Shown here: piece after piece, positions 24,453 through 37,087 of the stretch
How the letters are laid out: each line of letters opens with the position of its first letter
How positions within the stretch are numbered: the first letter of the stretch is position 1
NCBI RefSeq assembly: GCF_001039355.2
Contig: NW_019775399.1
Coordinates: 124,001 to 188,000 of the forward strand
DNA from: Lingula anatina
Taxonomy: Eukaryota; Brachiopoda; Lingulata; Lingulida; Lingulidae
Direction: 5' to 3'
Length of the DNA: 64,000 nt
Program-made: the position numbers and the translations under genes
Notes under the pieces: generated by a model
Seen by the model: the letters and a program-made list of their open reading frames with translations, nothing else
Databases searched by the model: none
Told to the model about the DNA's origin: nothing

Positions 24453-25316
24453 CGTCTCCCTCAATACCGATGCCCTTCTTTCAGGCGGCTCTTTGTATGT
24501 TCTATTTTATACGAGTATTTGTATAAATGGCCCGGAACGTGTGCGCATTTTATAGTATGGAAATTCTCCTGTATTGACAGGTCATAGCCTCGGTAAACAT
24601 CGGACTAGGCTCTATAGGGGTCATTTTATGTTCAGAAAGGACCACATCAGTCTCTTTGCTGTTGGAAAGATAAGAGATTGGACATTATTGCCTGATTTAT
24701 AACTTTGAGACTTTAATTATTACTTGTATGAAATAACGAACGCCTGGCGCATATTAAATGGATTGACACTTTATGTACTGTAAAGGGATATGATCAAAAT
24801 TTTGTTTAGGGGTGATGTAAAGACCTGAAACACGCTAGTAGGCCAGGGACTGGGGCCCTATTTACATCCAGGATACCGAGTTGCCAATGTCGCCAATATA
24901 CCGGTACAGACTGTATAGCTAGAGCTTACCGCTTAGTTGTCTATGACATAGTCCTATTGAGCACAGGCGGCTAAATTGATGGATTGACAAATATTGCTTT
25001 GATCGGAGAGGGTGAGGAGCTCTATCTCCGACATAAAGAAGTTTACCAGGGTTTACCCGTGCTTGCTGGGTCTAAAGAAAGAGTGCAAAAAAAAGTTATT
25101 CCTCTGTGGTCGTTGGGATTTTTGCTGAACGAGATCGAAGGATCTCTATGTTGAATCCTATCAAATAGAATAGCAGGCACGTGGGATGCTTATATCACAT
25201 AATGGATATCACCGGATTGTTACACTAATAATATAACTGGAGTAAGCAGGGGTGACGGCCGCAAAGGAGACAAAGTGTTGGGCGTCGAGAGCGTACCGAG
25301 TGTCTGCAAGGAGGGA

Positions 25317-25543
25317 ATGGAGAGGACCTGGGGCTGCGGGCGGGGGCGACTGGTGGTCCTCTTTTACCTGTTCGCCCTCGGTGCCTGGTTAGCGATGATG
25401 TTCCTGCAGTTAGTTCTGCTGGATGTTCAGCTGACGCGGGGCTCGTGTGGGCAAACGGGGCGTGGGGTACTCGATCACCTGTGGGGACGCCAGGAAGAAA
25501 CCCAAGACGTTAATTTAGTAAGTTAATCATGCTTAAGTTATGG

Positions 25544-25590
<47 letters not shown>

Positions 25591-28500
25591 TTTTAGAGTA
25601 CCTGTGTGTGTGTGTGTGTGGGGGGGGAGGGGGGACAGCAGATTAATACAATTCGTATGGAAGGGTTTTGATGCCATGGTTTTTCATAAAGCAGACACGC
25701 GCTTACATAAATATATATAAAGTTAACTCCCCTTTATTTTGTCTGAAAAAGCACTATACAACTAAGCTCCGTTTAAGCCGTGTTTATAGACGTATTACAT
25801 CACACGAAGTAGGTCATTCATCGATCAGTTGTCTATAACCTCCGAATGAAAGGTAGCACCCATGTTGTTTGACGGGTCCTAGAAGACAGCTATTGAATAG
25901 CATGCTTGTTTAGTGGGCGGTTGCACAAACCAACTTTCAGCCGAAACTTTTTCTAAACTTTACTCCCCCCCCCCCAATATAAAAATAAATAAAATAGATA
26001 AGTAAATAATGGTCCGTTACCTCAGTTCAAGAAAAGAACGGCTTATTTGACTTTGATAAAGAGAGTGTTGTTCAATTATATGATTGATTCGAACTAAAGG
26101 TTGATTTATTTTCGACCAAAGTAGACTAAGGGTGCATTCCCAGAGATTTGGATCGATCCAGAGATTAAGATTTAGATCGACCTAACTCCCCGGGGGTTCA
26201 CGCTAAATTGCAGTCAGCCGAGCGCGCACCATAGTTAATTACCCCCTTACAGCTTTTAGTAGGCGGGGCAGACGCTTAAGCCGGCTAAGCTGACAGTAAT
26301 CTAGCGAGACTCCCCACAGGGATAGATCGATCTAAAATCTATGGGAATGGGGTCTAAAATTTTAGTCTAAAAATTTTGGCCAATTCTTGAACCAATTAAA
26401 GCTCTTCCATGAAAAGTAATCGTGCGGTAATAGTCGTCTGAATATATGTATGGACTGGAAAGTACAAGTTCACATATTTCATAACTTTTGTCTTTTTTTT
26501 CTGATTCAATCTGTCTTCATTTTAGTCGTAGTAGTGGTAGCAATTTTTTTTTGTTGTTTTTAAAAGTAGTCTTAGCTACAGTAGTAGTAGTAGTAGCAGC
26601 AGCAGGAGTAGTAGACTAACTATAAGTACAGAAATTCAATTTACTAAGGGTAAAACACCAAGGCTCTCAAATTTAGATCAACCTACTTCAAGATAAGTTT
26701 GCCAAGGTAATGTACGCCTAATTCTCCCCCATCTACCACTAGCTTGTATCAAGTGCCAGGGAATTCTGTCATGTCGAACACAGGTGAAAAACCCACTTTA
26801 TTACCGAGTCTTTAGAAATGCATAATACCAACAGCGATGTTCAGTGTTTAGTTACTTTGACGGGGTTTTACAAAGGCTTAGGCATAACCTGGATGTCTCA
26901 CTAACACTTCCTGGTTTTAACATCCCAGCATATGGTCCTTGGATCTTGAATAGTTTCTAGATACGTAGCTCGCGCTAGTTTCTAATGCTTTAAAACAATG
27001 AAGTAAGGCGTACGGTTAAGTTAATTAAGAAAGATTGGAGACACCCTCCGCCCTCTCCACGGCTTCCTCTACTCAAACACTATACCACTTTACTTTTGGC
27101 CTATTCTTTTCAGTCGCAGATTATATTACCTTGTCTGTTGTTACATATTTCGACTTAATGCGGTAAAGTGCGTTATAACTGAAGTCACAAGGGCCGTCCC
27201 ATTTTAACTTAAAAGAAAGGAAAATAAAACAGCAAGGCTATAATGAAGCACTTGCCGTACACCGTTTCTGAATTTAAAGTCACCCAGTTATTTTTTATAT
27301 TAGAATTTAAAACGTTGATTATAACAACATAATTAAGAACAGCCTCACTAGAAGGGTCTCTATAATTATTCCTTATACATATGCATGTGCAAGCCTGGGA
27401 CCCATCAAACTAAAACTAAGTACATTTGAAGTCACCATTAAAAACCGTAAGCTGTTTACAGTTGTCATTCTCGTCAAACAAAGAAGTGTGTCGCCATGTC
27501 TGACTTCCTTAGCGCGTGTTTGGCAGCTAAAAGATATCAAGAACAAGGCGGTTACCCCCACCCCCATCCCCACTCTCACCCCAATCCCCCACCATACCAA
27601 GATATTCTCCTCCACACATGGATGCATTAGGTTACAGCTAATTATAACTAAAATATAATCCGCATTGTTGACAGAATAACACTACGAGTGACCTGGTTAA
27701 TGTATACCGCGTTCTGTTGACAAGAACAGGTTTGTTTAGACTGTTAGTTTTAGGTGGCATCCAGGTGTGAGAGGGAACACAAAGGCGGGGGAAAGACGAG
27801 ATCAGGCACTTATAGTTTTTTTGGTTATTTACAACTCTATTCACCAGCAATGACTTCAAGTGACGTGAGAAAAAAGAAAGGCGTGCGCATGTGTGTGTGT
27901 GTCTTTAAGATCCAGAGAGCGAGCGAGCGAGCGAGCGAGAGAGAGAGAGAGAGAGAGATCAAACTTAATGCTAATACCAACACAGATAGAAAATAAAATA
28001 TAATTAAATCATGAAAGATTGACGTCAATTGTGGAGCATGCATAAGGTACAGAAGCTGTTAACAAAGTACTGGACGTCCGCAAAATTGAACCTCGGGGGT
28101 CTGAAATATAAGATCTGTTATATCTAATGACCGTCCCATTGATATTACTTCCCCGTTTAAACTGACATGCCTATTGTGTGTATCAAAGAGTACGGAAAGC
28201 TCTTCGTGCATTGAAGTTTTAGTGAGGTACAAAAGTCTGTTCACATCGTTACTAAAGTCCTTTTCATGTTGACCGGTACGTGTAACTGGACCGATCCAAT
28301 TATATTGGTTGACCACTTTAAAGTTTTCTTAAAATAGCCTGATTCTTACGTAAGAGAGTCACCTAAAGAAGACAGCAATCTTAGTTATATAAATGCATTC
28401 GAACCATTAACAATTTCCCTTTTTCAGGTATCAATCCGACTAAATCTTATGGAATTGAGACGTCTCTTGACACACCCTTGCCCAGGGATACAGTTTCATT

Positions 28501-31500
28501 GGATGAGGTTAAGAATTACCCGGATGTGGCAACAATGGCGTCGCGGTGTAGAAGAAATGTTACAGGAAGGGAAGATTTCGATTAGTCGGCGAAAGAAAAA
28601 TGTAAGAGATGTAGCTGAATGAGAAAAACAATCAGAGAGAGCAGACCGACGCCAAGAACCTTCACTGATGAATTGTGGTAGTTGAGAGGACACCGATTGC
28701 AAAATCATGGTCATTGGTCCCATTCCTCAATGGTGAAGAAGCCTTTTAAAATTCATGGACCCAAATGGTGGTCTGACTCACAGATCACCACCAAAATTTA
28801 ATGATTTTAAGTTAAATGATTTTTGGCCTTTCCTGAAAATTTCATCCATTTGAATTAAGTTGGCAACAAATTAATAAACAAACAAACAGACAGAAAAACG
28901 GAGGCCAAAACTGAACATTCTTGGCGTCGGTAAAAATCATCTTCTAACCCAGTAGGCGTGTACAATTATTTGGATAGGCTCATAGAAATTGAATGCAGAG
29001 ACAACTTTAATTCCAAATTAATGTAAAGACCTTTTTATTTTCCTTTTTATTTTTGCAGATTTTGCTTCACTTCGGTACCTTGGCGCAAGGAAACAGACTG
29101 GACGAAACAGCTTTTAAGGGTAGGGAGTTGCTCGTCTGCTTAAAAGCAATTACGCGTTTTAATTATATGTCAAAACTAGAAAAGCACTCCCAGAGCGCAG
29201 ACCTCCGCCAAGGCAGCGATTTATTATTATTATTGATTATTGATTGATTATTGATCCGGATCACCACCAAAAACTAATCATCTCTTCCTTGGCCCACTTT
29301 TGACAGTTCCTGAAAATTTAATTAAAATCAGTCCATAACTTGTTGAGTTATGCTGATGACAAACAAACAAACAAACAAACAGACAAACAGGGGTGAAAAC
29401 ATAACCTCCTTGGCGGAGGTACATGTAATTACAAAATGAGTATCATGCCGTTTTTTACCGCTGTCATCTTTATCGTAGGAGGGGAGGGGGAGGCAGCCGT
29501 AATTAACAGTGAACAACCTACAGTAAGGTGCATTTAAATACATTTCTTGTTATAATTCATGTCAAGATATATCCTTACTAAAGTTTTCTATAATGACCCA
29601 AGGTGGCCCTCTTGGAGAGCTGGTACAGTGGAGCGACCTGGTGGCCACTTTGTACATCTTGGGGCATGACGTCACCATCACCACGGAAATAAACCAACTT
29701 GGAAAGTAGGTCATAAAATAATATTCTATTTTTTAACTGGCAAATAATGAGTATTTGACTACTTTACCGTAATATAGACCAATACTTTTTATTTTTTGAT
29801 CTAGGGCTACTAACCTGTAATAAATATAATGTCATAGGGTGTTGAACCCGCTAATTTAAGGCATTGAAAAATATGTTTCTAACATCATGGCAATGGTTAC
29901 AATAAAATAATAGGGTGTGGTTTTGTGAGGAATTAAAGGTATAGAGGGAAAACTAATGGCGAGCACCTCCATAATTATAACATGCAGCGGGACAAAAGGT
30001 AGATCAGATTTTCCCAATAGCGAGCTAAACGTGAACTAAATGACTTCAGGGATGGGCCGTGATAAGTGAGCTCGACCCATCGTCAATGGAAATACGCTTT
30101 TTAATCCGTGCAGTACTGTTCCAGACTTATGGCGGATAATTGGCAGCGTCCAGTTCAGGCCAGTCTGGGCCGCGGGCCACTGCCCTATGACCTGATCTTC
30201 ACCGATATACACGGGTACAAACAGTTCAGAAATACCCTGGCAGAGGCGGTTTTTACGAAGTCCAGGTACATGACCTTTAAAATAAAACGTAATAATAATA
30301 ATAATAATAATACCAACAACCATCCCCAGGTCCAAACATTTTATGCTTGTACGGATATATTCCTCATCTAGTCTGATATACATGTATATCTATATTGATG
30401 AATTACTAGATAAATTAATAGTTCAACACTATAATCGATAACCAGACTGATTGATTGACATTAATTCACAATTTGATGACATTGATAACTTATGTTTCTA
30501 TTACACAATCAATTTATTAAAAAGAACTGAAAATCTATAGTTATTTACAATAAATGGTTTTGTACAGTGTAAATTCATTAAGTGTGTCTGTATTATATAT
30601 GTAAACCGAACATGAACAGGTGCCTGTTTCGCATACTCGACTCTTTTGGAACCGAGGCAGAGTTCAACTACAGGCCGTACGCCACCGGTTTCCATGGCAA
30701 CAACCGTTCCAATACTTGCGAGTGGGGATGTCTTCATCTACGACTACAGCAGTTCTACACAATGTTTCGTAAGTATAGGTTCACGCTTTGCACGCTCCCT
30801 TACCCTGGGTTCCAGTTGTCTAAGAAGCCAAATTCGTCAACAAATCCATTTCTTTTTGGCCTATCCTTCAGCTCTGTGCTACAGGGGTATCTCGAAATCA
30901 GGTTTACCTGCAGCTGGAACAAAATCGGGGTAATATTTCGTTCAGCCTTGTTGAAAACTATTCGCCACGAAGGTATTTTCAAGGAACTGCTTACAGACGA
31001 CTAATGAGACATTGAGAAATATTTCTGACATAATATTAAGGGCTGTGACGTCACAATTTCATTTACGTGCGTTTGTACTTTTTTATTCTTATATTTTGAC
31101 ATTCCCTTATATTTCGTATCTGATATTGCACCTGGTTAAACTTGAACTAAAAAAGTATTGTGCCAGATTTCCTGCATATTCTTCAATAACAAACCACCAT
31201 TTTCTTGAATTAATCTCCAAATTTTATCTTTTTTCTAGCCCACACTCCGGACAACTCTTTCCTTGGATTTGTAATAGAGCGGCATAATGCTCGCGACGGT
31301 GTCAAGCAAAGTAGACGGATACAGAACCAGTCGTTAGTGTACGCTAAGCGAGAGTACATGTGGGAGGTAAAACGTCGGATCGGTATTTTAAAAACCGCCA
31401 CCATGGTGGTTTCAGAACGAGGTTTAGGACACGTGTTTGCGATATCGCCAATGGTAAAGCAGGAGCGAGTAGCTTATTCCCTCATTCAAATGTCTGTTTA

Positions 31501-34050
31501 TAAGAATCAATTTTTGTAAACAAAGTAGCCATTGAATTACAATGTTTCAGTTTACCATTGGTACACACAGTATTGTACGTGTTAGGTATGTTTTGGTTTA
31601 AGGGAAAACAAGCCTTCATCGATGTTATCCGAGAATTCTTTGATGTCCACGCCACATCAGAACTTCAAGCGCCACGTCATATGACGCAGTCCCCTATCCC
31701 GGAATATGTCCACAACCACTACGTTCTTCTTGGGGACAGCTACCAAGCCCTGCTACAACAGTCGAAGGTGCCTTCATATTTTCTGTTTTAGTGCCATGAT
31801 TTGACAAAGAACATGATAGGCCTATTGATGATTAATTAACGTTTAACCCAGTGTACGTGTATATAGAAGAACTGTGGGTAAATGTTGCCAGAGATTAAGG
31901 GTTCATCCCCAGTGAAATTATCGTTATACGTAGATCGATCCAATCTCGCGGGATTCTCGCTGCATGCAGTCAGATTAACAGATTAACACGTCTTCTCCTT
32001 GCGTTGAACAGAATACAAAAAAGCTGGTGATTATACAAATGCGATGAAAACAAGAGAAGGCGTGTTAGTCTGATTACCTGTTACCATTCAGCGGAGTAGA
32101 TATATCTAGAACGATAGTTTCACTGGGACTGAGCCCTAAGCATTATACTGCAAATGTGTGAAGCATCTCGTACAATTTCTTTTTAATGCCAAGATATTTG
32201 TGGGTCTGGGGTTCCCGTATGAAGGACCTGCTCCTCTCGAGGCCATCGCCATGGGGACCGTCTTCATAAACCCACGATTTCACCCGCCTCACAGCCGCTC
32301 TAACACGGCTTTCTTTGCAGAGAAACCGACAAACAGAGAGGTACATGTATCAAAAAGGTTTTAATCCATTTAGTGTATTACAAAGCATATGCATTTTATT
32401 TTCCTCTTTTTTTCATACCCCTTCATACCATCATTGTTTAGAGTATATGGCCACGTTATGTTTTTCAAACATGAGGGATAAAATGGGGGTCGGGGTTAAT
32501 GAATGTTTGTCTACATTGCATTATCAATATTTATATCTTTTTTTTTCTAATTGTATCTCTTAGCCCTGCTATCTTCCTGTTAAACTCTCCTTACTGCTTA
32601 GCTATTTGGTTAATAATTTGATAATCTCAAGTGAGATTACTTTTTCTTAAATGTATGCTTTAAGAAAAACATCATGTTGACGTATTAATTATGTAAACTG
32701 GTATCGGTCTGTGTGTCTATATCTACATGTCTGCCCCCAGGTGACCAGCCAGCATCCGTATGCCGAGGACATAGGCGACCCTCACGTGTACACCGTGGAC
32801 ATTAACAACCATACTCAGCTGCGAGCCACGCTCCTCAGGGTGCTAACTAGGCAACAAGAGGTAATTAAGTAGTGTGTTTGTGTCTGCGTGTATGTGTGTG
32901 TGAGTGCGTATGTGTGCATGTGTGTGTGAGTGCGTATGTGTGCATGTGTGTGTGAGTGCGTATGTGTGCATGTGTGTGTGTGAGTGCGTATGTGTGCATG
33001 TGATTCGATGTTTTGTACCAGCTCCAATCAAATTTTAATTTCTAATCTCATTTACACCTCATTATCTACTGGGCGTATTTAAAAAAAAAGAAATATCGAC
33101 TCAAGATGCTTCGATTGATTTTATCATTTTAAAGTCCGGGGAAGTCAAAATGCTTTAAAGGCTATATAGTCTAATAAAGATATAAAGATATGCGACATTT
33201 TCGAACGCATATAGCAAGTACACACATGCATCTTGAACTTGATGAAATGTTTGTTGACAACCGTAGCCTATTGTTAGTGGAACAATATCACCGCCATTAC
33301 TCGAATGTTAGGGTAATTCACCAGATATTATGTTTTCAGGTGCCTCCTTTTCTTCCTTTCGAGTTTACCGTTGCCGGGATGTTGGAGAGGATGAATTATT
33401 ATATAGAGAATCAAGATTTCTGTTCCAACCCCATCAGAAGTCACGTGCCAAGAAATGCCGTCCAAGGTTTTGTCGGTGCCGAGGGAAAGTCGTGCAATGA
33501 TGTTTGCCGGAGTAACGGTGTGTAGTTTTTTTCCCGGTGCTTTGCAGCTTGGCACAATCATTGTGTCCCAACTATCGCATTCAGACGAAACTGCTATGAA
33601 ATATGTTAATTCTTCTTCCTTGTGGAATAAATTATTTTAAAATACTTTGTGGCAGTATCATATAGATAGATTGATAAACAGATAAATAGAGCTAGGATAC
33701 ATTAATCAATCGAGAGAGAGAGAGAGGTATCCTGTCCAGCCATATCAGAGCTATCGCACAACATTTCAAAGCCATTTTATTTCATTGCAGGCCGTTTTTG
33801 CGAAAACACGAGGTTCAACAGCGTCAACAACATGGAGTTTTTACGGGCAAGAAATGTGACTTGCAGTACAGTTGTATCAGAGGCTGGGTTGGTTTACCCG
33901 TCTTTAGTTAGGCAAGGTGCAAGACGGGATTGTTTCTTTCAACAGAATGATATTCTGTTCAACTGCGCCAGTAAACTGGAGAAGCACAATCGATTGTGCG
34001 CTTGCAGAACGTTTAAAAAGGAACAAGTAGCTCTTTGCCATGAATGCTGA
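25317..34050 (+). CDS. MGAT5: MGAT5-like alpha-1,6-mannosylglycoprotein 6-beta-N-acetylglucosaminyltransferase, 12 exons
   Basis: Golgi type II enzyme adding the beta-1,6 GlcNAc branch to N-glycans. Exons are 25317-25517, 28428-28601, 29059-29119, 29603-29705, 30125-30265, 30620-30768, 31239-31366, 31603-31767, 32194-32340, 32741-32860, 33340-33517 and 33791-34050; phases match and predict 608 residues. The N-terminus has a signal anchor (LVVLFYLFALGAWLAMMFLQ). Diagnostic segments are GPLGELVQWSDL (holding the likely catalytic Glu), RILDSFGTEAEFN, QFYTMFPHTPDNSFLGFVIE, FVGLGFPYEGPAPLEAIAMG, TSQHPYAEDIGDPHVYTVD and a Cys-rich end (LCACRTFKKEQVALCHEC). Human MGAT5 is about 740 residues. The missing length lies between exon 1 and exon 2, where the Cys-containing N-terminal segment is absent or sits on an exon I could not see. 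The exon 31603 acceptor was chosen because it alone keeps phase and alignment. Confidence 0.92.
25548..25587. repeat. (GA)n microsatellite
   Basis: A GA run just downstream of the MGAT5-like exon 1 donor, followed by a short TG run and a G-rich stretch. Confidence 0.92.
26130..26355. mobile_element. MITE with GATCGATC-containing terminal inverted repeats
   Basis: The 226-bp element has a left end GGGTGCATTCCCAGAGATTT and a right end whose complement reads AGACCCCATTCCCATAGATTT. Subterminal GGATCGATCC and AGATCGATCTA palindromes are present. TAA flanks both ends, a possible 3-bp target duplication of PIF/Harbinger type. No open frame. Related copies lie at 31899, 56006 and 58779, with a partial copy at 24362. 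Confidence 0.75.
27917..27958. repeat. (GAGC)n-(GA)n microsatellite
   Basis: Four GAGC units pass into a GA run in the large first intron of the MGAT5-like gene. Confidence 0.88.
28645..28931. mobile_element. Non-coding element with perfect 14-bp inverted ends (ACCGACGCCAAGAA)
   Basis: The ends are ACCGACGCCAAGAA and its exact complement TTCTTGGCGTCGGT. The interior shares CACAGATCACCACCAAAA, CCTGAAAATTT and AACAAACAAACAGACAG with the element at 29201-29420. It has no coding capacity and lies in the intron after MGAT5-like exon 2. Confidence 0.75.
29201..29420. mobile_element. Related MITE with perfect 13-bp inverted ends (ACCTCCGCCAAGG)
   Basis: The ends are ACCTCCGCCAAGG and CCTTGGCGGAGGT. 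The interior has GATCCGGATCACCACCAAAA, AGTTCCTGAAAATTTAATTA and an AAAC/AGAC run. From memory, similar sequences are widespread in marine invertebrate genomes. It lies in the intron between MGAT5-like exons 3 and 4. Confidence 0.8.
31899..32136. mobile_element. GATCGATC-family MITE in MGAT5-like intron
   Basis: The left end AGGGTTCATCCCCAGTGAAA and the complement of the right end, AGGGCTCAGTCCCAGTGAAA, match closely. TAA flanks both sides. AGATCGATCC is present near the left end. It lies between exons 31603-31767 and 32194-32340, only 58 bp before the latter. Confidence 0.72.
32872..33001. repeat. TG-rich minisatellite
   Basis: About five units of GTGAGTGCGTATGTGTGCAT with TG spacers, 11 bp after a MGAT5-like exon. 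The minus-strand frames rich in His and Thr are repeat artefacts. Confidence 0.9.
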
Positions 34051-35320
34051 CGAAGCATTTTTTTGTTTTATTGTCAAACTAGTGTACATATTTTGCAAGT
34101 CATTGTTTATAATTCATTGAATTGCCTTTACAAGTATGCACGCACCAAGACAGGGAAGATTTTGAAAATGACATTTGAAACGCAAAGGGGATCTCGGTGT
34201 TCGGTTTGACAGTGCCATAGAACAAGGAGGAACTTAACTTTACAAAGCCCACGAGTTCATGATACGAATAATAAAATAGTTCACTCGTCAAGAGCAGGTA
34301 AAATGGAATTTTCTTATTCCCGTCTCCCCTTTGTGATTATTTTTATTTTTGCTCGATGAACTTCTTCAATCGAAATCCTGACTACATGATACTGCATGGC
34401 TTTATTTAAAACTATTGCCTCCATTTCCAAGCAAACTCCATGTGCTACAGAGTGGTATCCACTTGGCGGTGAACCCCTGTCTCCTCCCAAATTATATATT
34501 ATACATATACGTGGGCATATACTATATACGTGGGCCTGTTCTCTGGGGAAGATGTAGGAAAACACTATGTGAGTGCGAGGGGAATTTAAAGTTATTTTAA
34601 AAAGCAAAAAAAAAAAAAAATCAATTTATAACTCAGTATGCAAGGACGGGCTACAAACATCAACGACATTTACCAAATCTCGCCTTTCATCGAATTCCTA
34701 CAGGTATTTATGAATTGGTAGTACAGATGTAGTTTCCTTTGAACATGACGTGTTGATATAGCCAATTCATCAGCCCAAATTTTTTCATTGACTGATGACA
34801 CGGGACAAAATCATCTGTTCAATTTGCAAACGTACCACGAAAGCCCGAATGGCTGTGTGAAATGGCTCAAGACAAAGATATCACTTATTTGTGAGATCCA
34901 TATTAGCGATATTAAATAAAACATGGACCTGAGACAGAAATACAGGAGGAATCAATTTGATAAATAATATTACTTGACTATATAATGGGAATTTTTTTGA
35001 TTGTGATACCTCACTTGAAAGGGAACAGGCTTGATCAGTTGCTCGAATGATGAAAATGTGTGTAGTCAAAAATACATAAACGCATATTTTGTAATTGATT
35101 ATTGGCACTGAAAGTGCAGACATATATTACGATGATTATATAGATGGAAATTTGATAAAGTTAGATTTAATATTCAAGCATCAGTTGATTTTTTATCCTG
35201 CTATTTTCTGTATTCACTGCACTCTTAGCAGATCATCATCCGGGGCAGCAACGGATTGAGTGTTTTTTTTATTTGTCTGCCATCGGCAGCTGCTGGGAGA
35301 ACGAAGTGTGTGAATTTAGG
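34051..35320 (+). other. MGAT5-like 3' flank and lectin A promoter region
   Basis: AATAAA at 34270-34275, 220 bp after the MGAT5-like stop, is the likely poly(A) signal. The rest is upstream DNA of lectin A; most of it recurs upstream of lectins B, D and F (for example ATTAAATAAAACATGGACCT at 34910). The 100 bp before the lectin start (CTGCCATCGGCAGCTGCTG) is the most conserved part among units and probably holds the core promoter and 5' UTR. No TATA box is evident. Confidence 0.55.
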
Positions 35321-35585
35321 ATGGTCGTCCTAAGACTGCTTTTTGTCGGAGTTACCGTAATATTTCTGGGTAAGTTTGGCAGACACAGAAAGCACTAGGC
35401 AAAAGTGATGTTTTATCATTGTTTTTTTTTTATACAGCTGAAAAATATTCGTTTAAGAAATTATTCATCCGTGTGGTATAGATATTTGTATCTGAATTTA
35501 AAATTGTTCTATGATGTCCTTTCAATCCGATTCAGGATAAAAAGGATATTTAATATATATTGCAATATTCAGTATATACGTACAC

Positions 35586-35635
<50 letters not shown>

Positions 35636-36958
35636 TGATGCTGTTGGTATCTTTCCCCGGCAGATGGGACACTATGCAGAGGTTACACGCAGAATTTGGC
35701 TAAAGGCAAACCCGCCTACCAAAGCTCCACCTATCGAAATGAGTACGGTGTGTACAATGCCAGTCGTGCCGTGGACGGTAACTATGACGACGACAATCGC
35801 AATGGGAGTTGTGCCCACACTGGTTCTGGCCAGGGCCAATGGTGGCTGGTGGACTTAGAAACCACGGCGAGAGTGGCCGGTGTCATAATAACAAACCGTG
35901 GCGATGGATATTGTACGCTGGGTTCTGTGTGTTATATTATTAATTTATTATTGATAATATATATTATTAATTTATTCAACGCATTTTATTACTGTACAAG
36001 TAAACTGCACTTCTTGTTGCTGTTAATGAAAAACAGATAGGTATATGATCCACTTGAGATAATGCATGACAAAAGTGGACGACAGAACGTGAAGCTACTT
36101 GTAACTATTTTCTTAAATTATAAAAAATATTTCATTCATCCCTGTATCTACCTAACACGTACTGGTACGGACTTAATAAATGAGCTGTTGTTAAATTTGC
36201 CGTTACATATCACATCCGAGTATGATAAAAGTGCACTGTCATATTTAACAATTTGCTACTTTTTTATTTTCAGCTGACCGTCTGAATAATTTCGAAGTGA
36301 GAGTTGGAACCTGTTTTGTGGATAGTTCATCATTCACCCAGTACAAACTCTGCGCCAGTTACCCGGGGGCGGCACCTGTGGGGAACACGTCTCTGTCCTG
36401 TGGGTCACCACTGAGAGGACGATATGTCTTGATCATTAAAGTTGGCAATGACAACCATCACTTGCAGCTTTGTGAAGTGGAGGTTCATGGTGAGTTGATG
36501 GAATTTCATTGTGTGTACATATGTGTATTAATATGAGTTTTAAGGAGTAGGCCCTATGCATTAAAATTAATGTATCTATTAATCTCACAGATTTTATGAT
36601 GAGTTCAACGTTGAAATAACCGACTTGTCACCTACTAGCACGTCCTTGTTATGAGTTTTGTAGGTCCCATAGTTCATTAATGTTTTTCTGTGTAGGTATT
36701 ACCAGTGAAACTACGTCCCAGAGGGTAGCAGCAGGTGCGCGCGCACCCCTTGTGCCCATATCCACGCTGAATGTCCGCAGCATCACCGAATGTTGCAGTT
36801 CTTGTATGCAACAGTGGAAGTGTGCTGCCATAAACGTTCTCTGTGCTGGAAATGACCAATGTGTCTGTGAACTTCTGCCCAGTACTGCCCAGTCCGGCGA
36901 CTTGCAGGCAGACACTGGTTCTGAATATTATGAGGACATCTGCTTGGGTACATTGTAA
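35321..36958 (+). CDS. Secreted F-type lectin with C-terminal PAN/apple-like domain, unit A (intact)
   Basis: Exons 35321-35369, 35664-35912, 36274-36489 and 36696-36958, all joining in phase 1, predict 258 residues. Exon 1 is a hydrophobic signal peptide (MVVLRLLFVGVTVIFL). Exons 2-3 form an FTP domain: NLAKGKPAYQSSTY, AVDGNY, CAHT, QWWLVDLE, ITNRGDGY, RLNNFEVRVG and LQLCEVEVHG. The fucose-contact pattern H-x26-R-x-D-x4-R is complete (His of CAHT, Arg of NRGD, Arg of DRLNN). The usual RGDCC is RGDGY here, so the adjacent disulfide is missing. Exon 4 gives a Cys-rich PAN/apple-like domain (ECCSSCMQQWKCAAINVLC). Function as a carbohydrate-binding secreted protein is inferred from the family. 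It lies 1.27 kb after the MGAT5-like gene. Confidence 0.9.
35588..35634. repeat. (AAT)n microsatellite just upstream of lectin A exon 2
   Basis: About 15 AAT units end roughly 30 bp before the exon 2 acceptor and lead into ATTGATGCTGTTGGTATC. The same arrangement is found in the other units. Confidence 0.93.
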
Positions 36959-37087
36959 GACGAGACAGTCTAATAAATGTGGCTAAATCACTTTCAGAAA
37001 TACCCCAGGGAAGCATTCATGACTACGTAACACTTGCCTTTTAAGTATTTCCTATCGTTGTGAAACATTAAAACGATATTGAATATA

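Larger units (their letters stand above)
22444..25316. promoter_or_regulatory. Head-to-head intergenic region between transporter and MGAT5-like gene
   Basis: About 2.9 kb separate the two start codons, so promoters and 5' UTR exons for both genes should lie here. I cannot place a TATA box or start site with confidence. A probable acceptor for a transporter 5' UTR exon lies near 22470 on the minus strand. Inverted-repeat elements occur at 23300-23551, 24139-24274 and 24362-24452. A small hairpin, TATATGCC-ATTAAC-GGCATATA, lies near 23032. Confidence 0.45.

Noticed and set aside
29603-30140. Alternative acceptor at 30112 for the fifth MGAT5-like exon
   Set aside because: It breaks phase with the upstream donor; the acceptor ending at 30124 keeps phase and gives the better match.
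31367-31602. Read-through of MGAT5-like exon 7 into a longer open frame
   Set aside because: The donor at 31367 and the acceptor ending at 31602 are in phase and keep family spacing; the extra frame resembles nothing in MGAT5.
32815-33031. His-Thr-rich minus-strand frames
   Set aside because: They are artefacts of the TG-rich minisatellite inside a MGAT5-like intron.
36972-36977. AATAAA shortly after the lectin A stop as its poly(A) signal
   Set aside because: It lies only 14 bp after the stop and is not conserved in units B, C, E or F.
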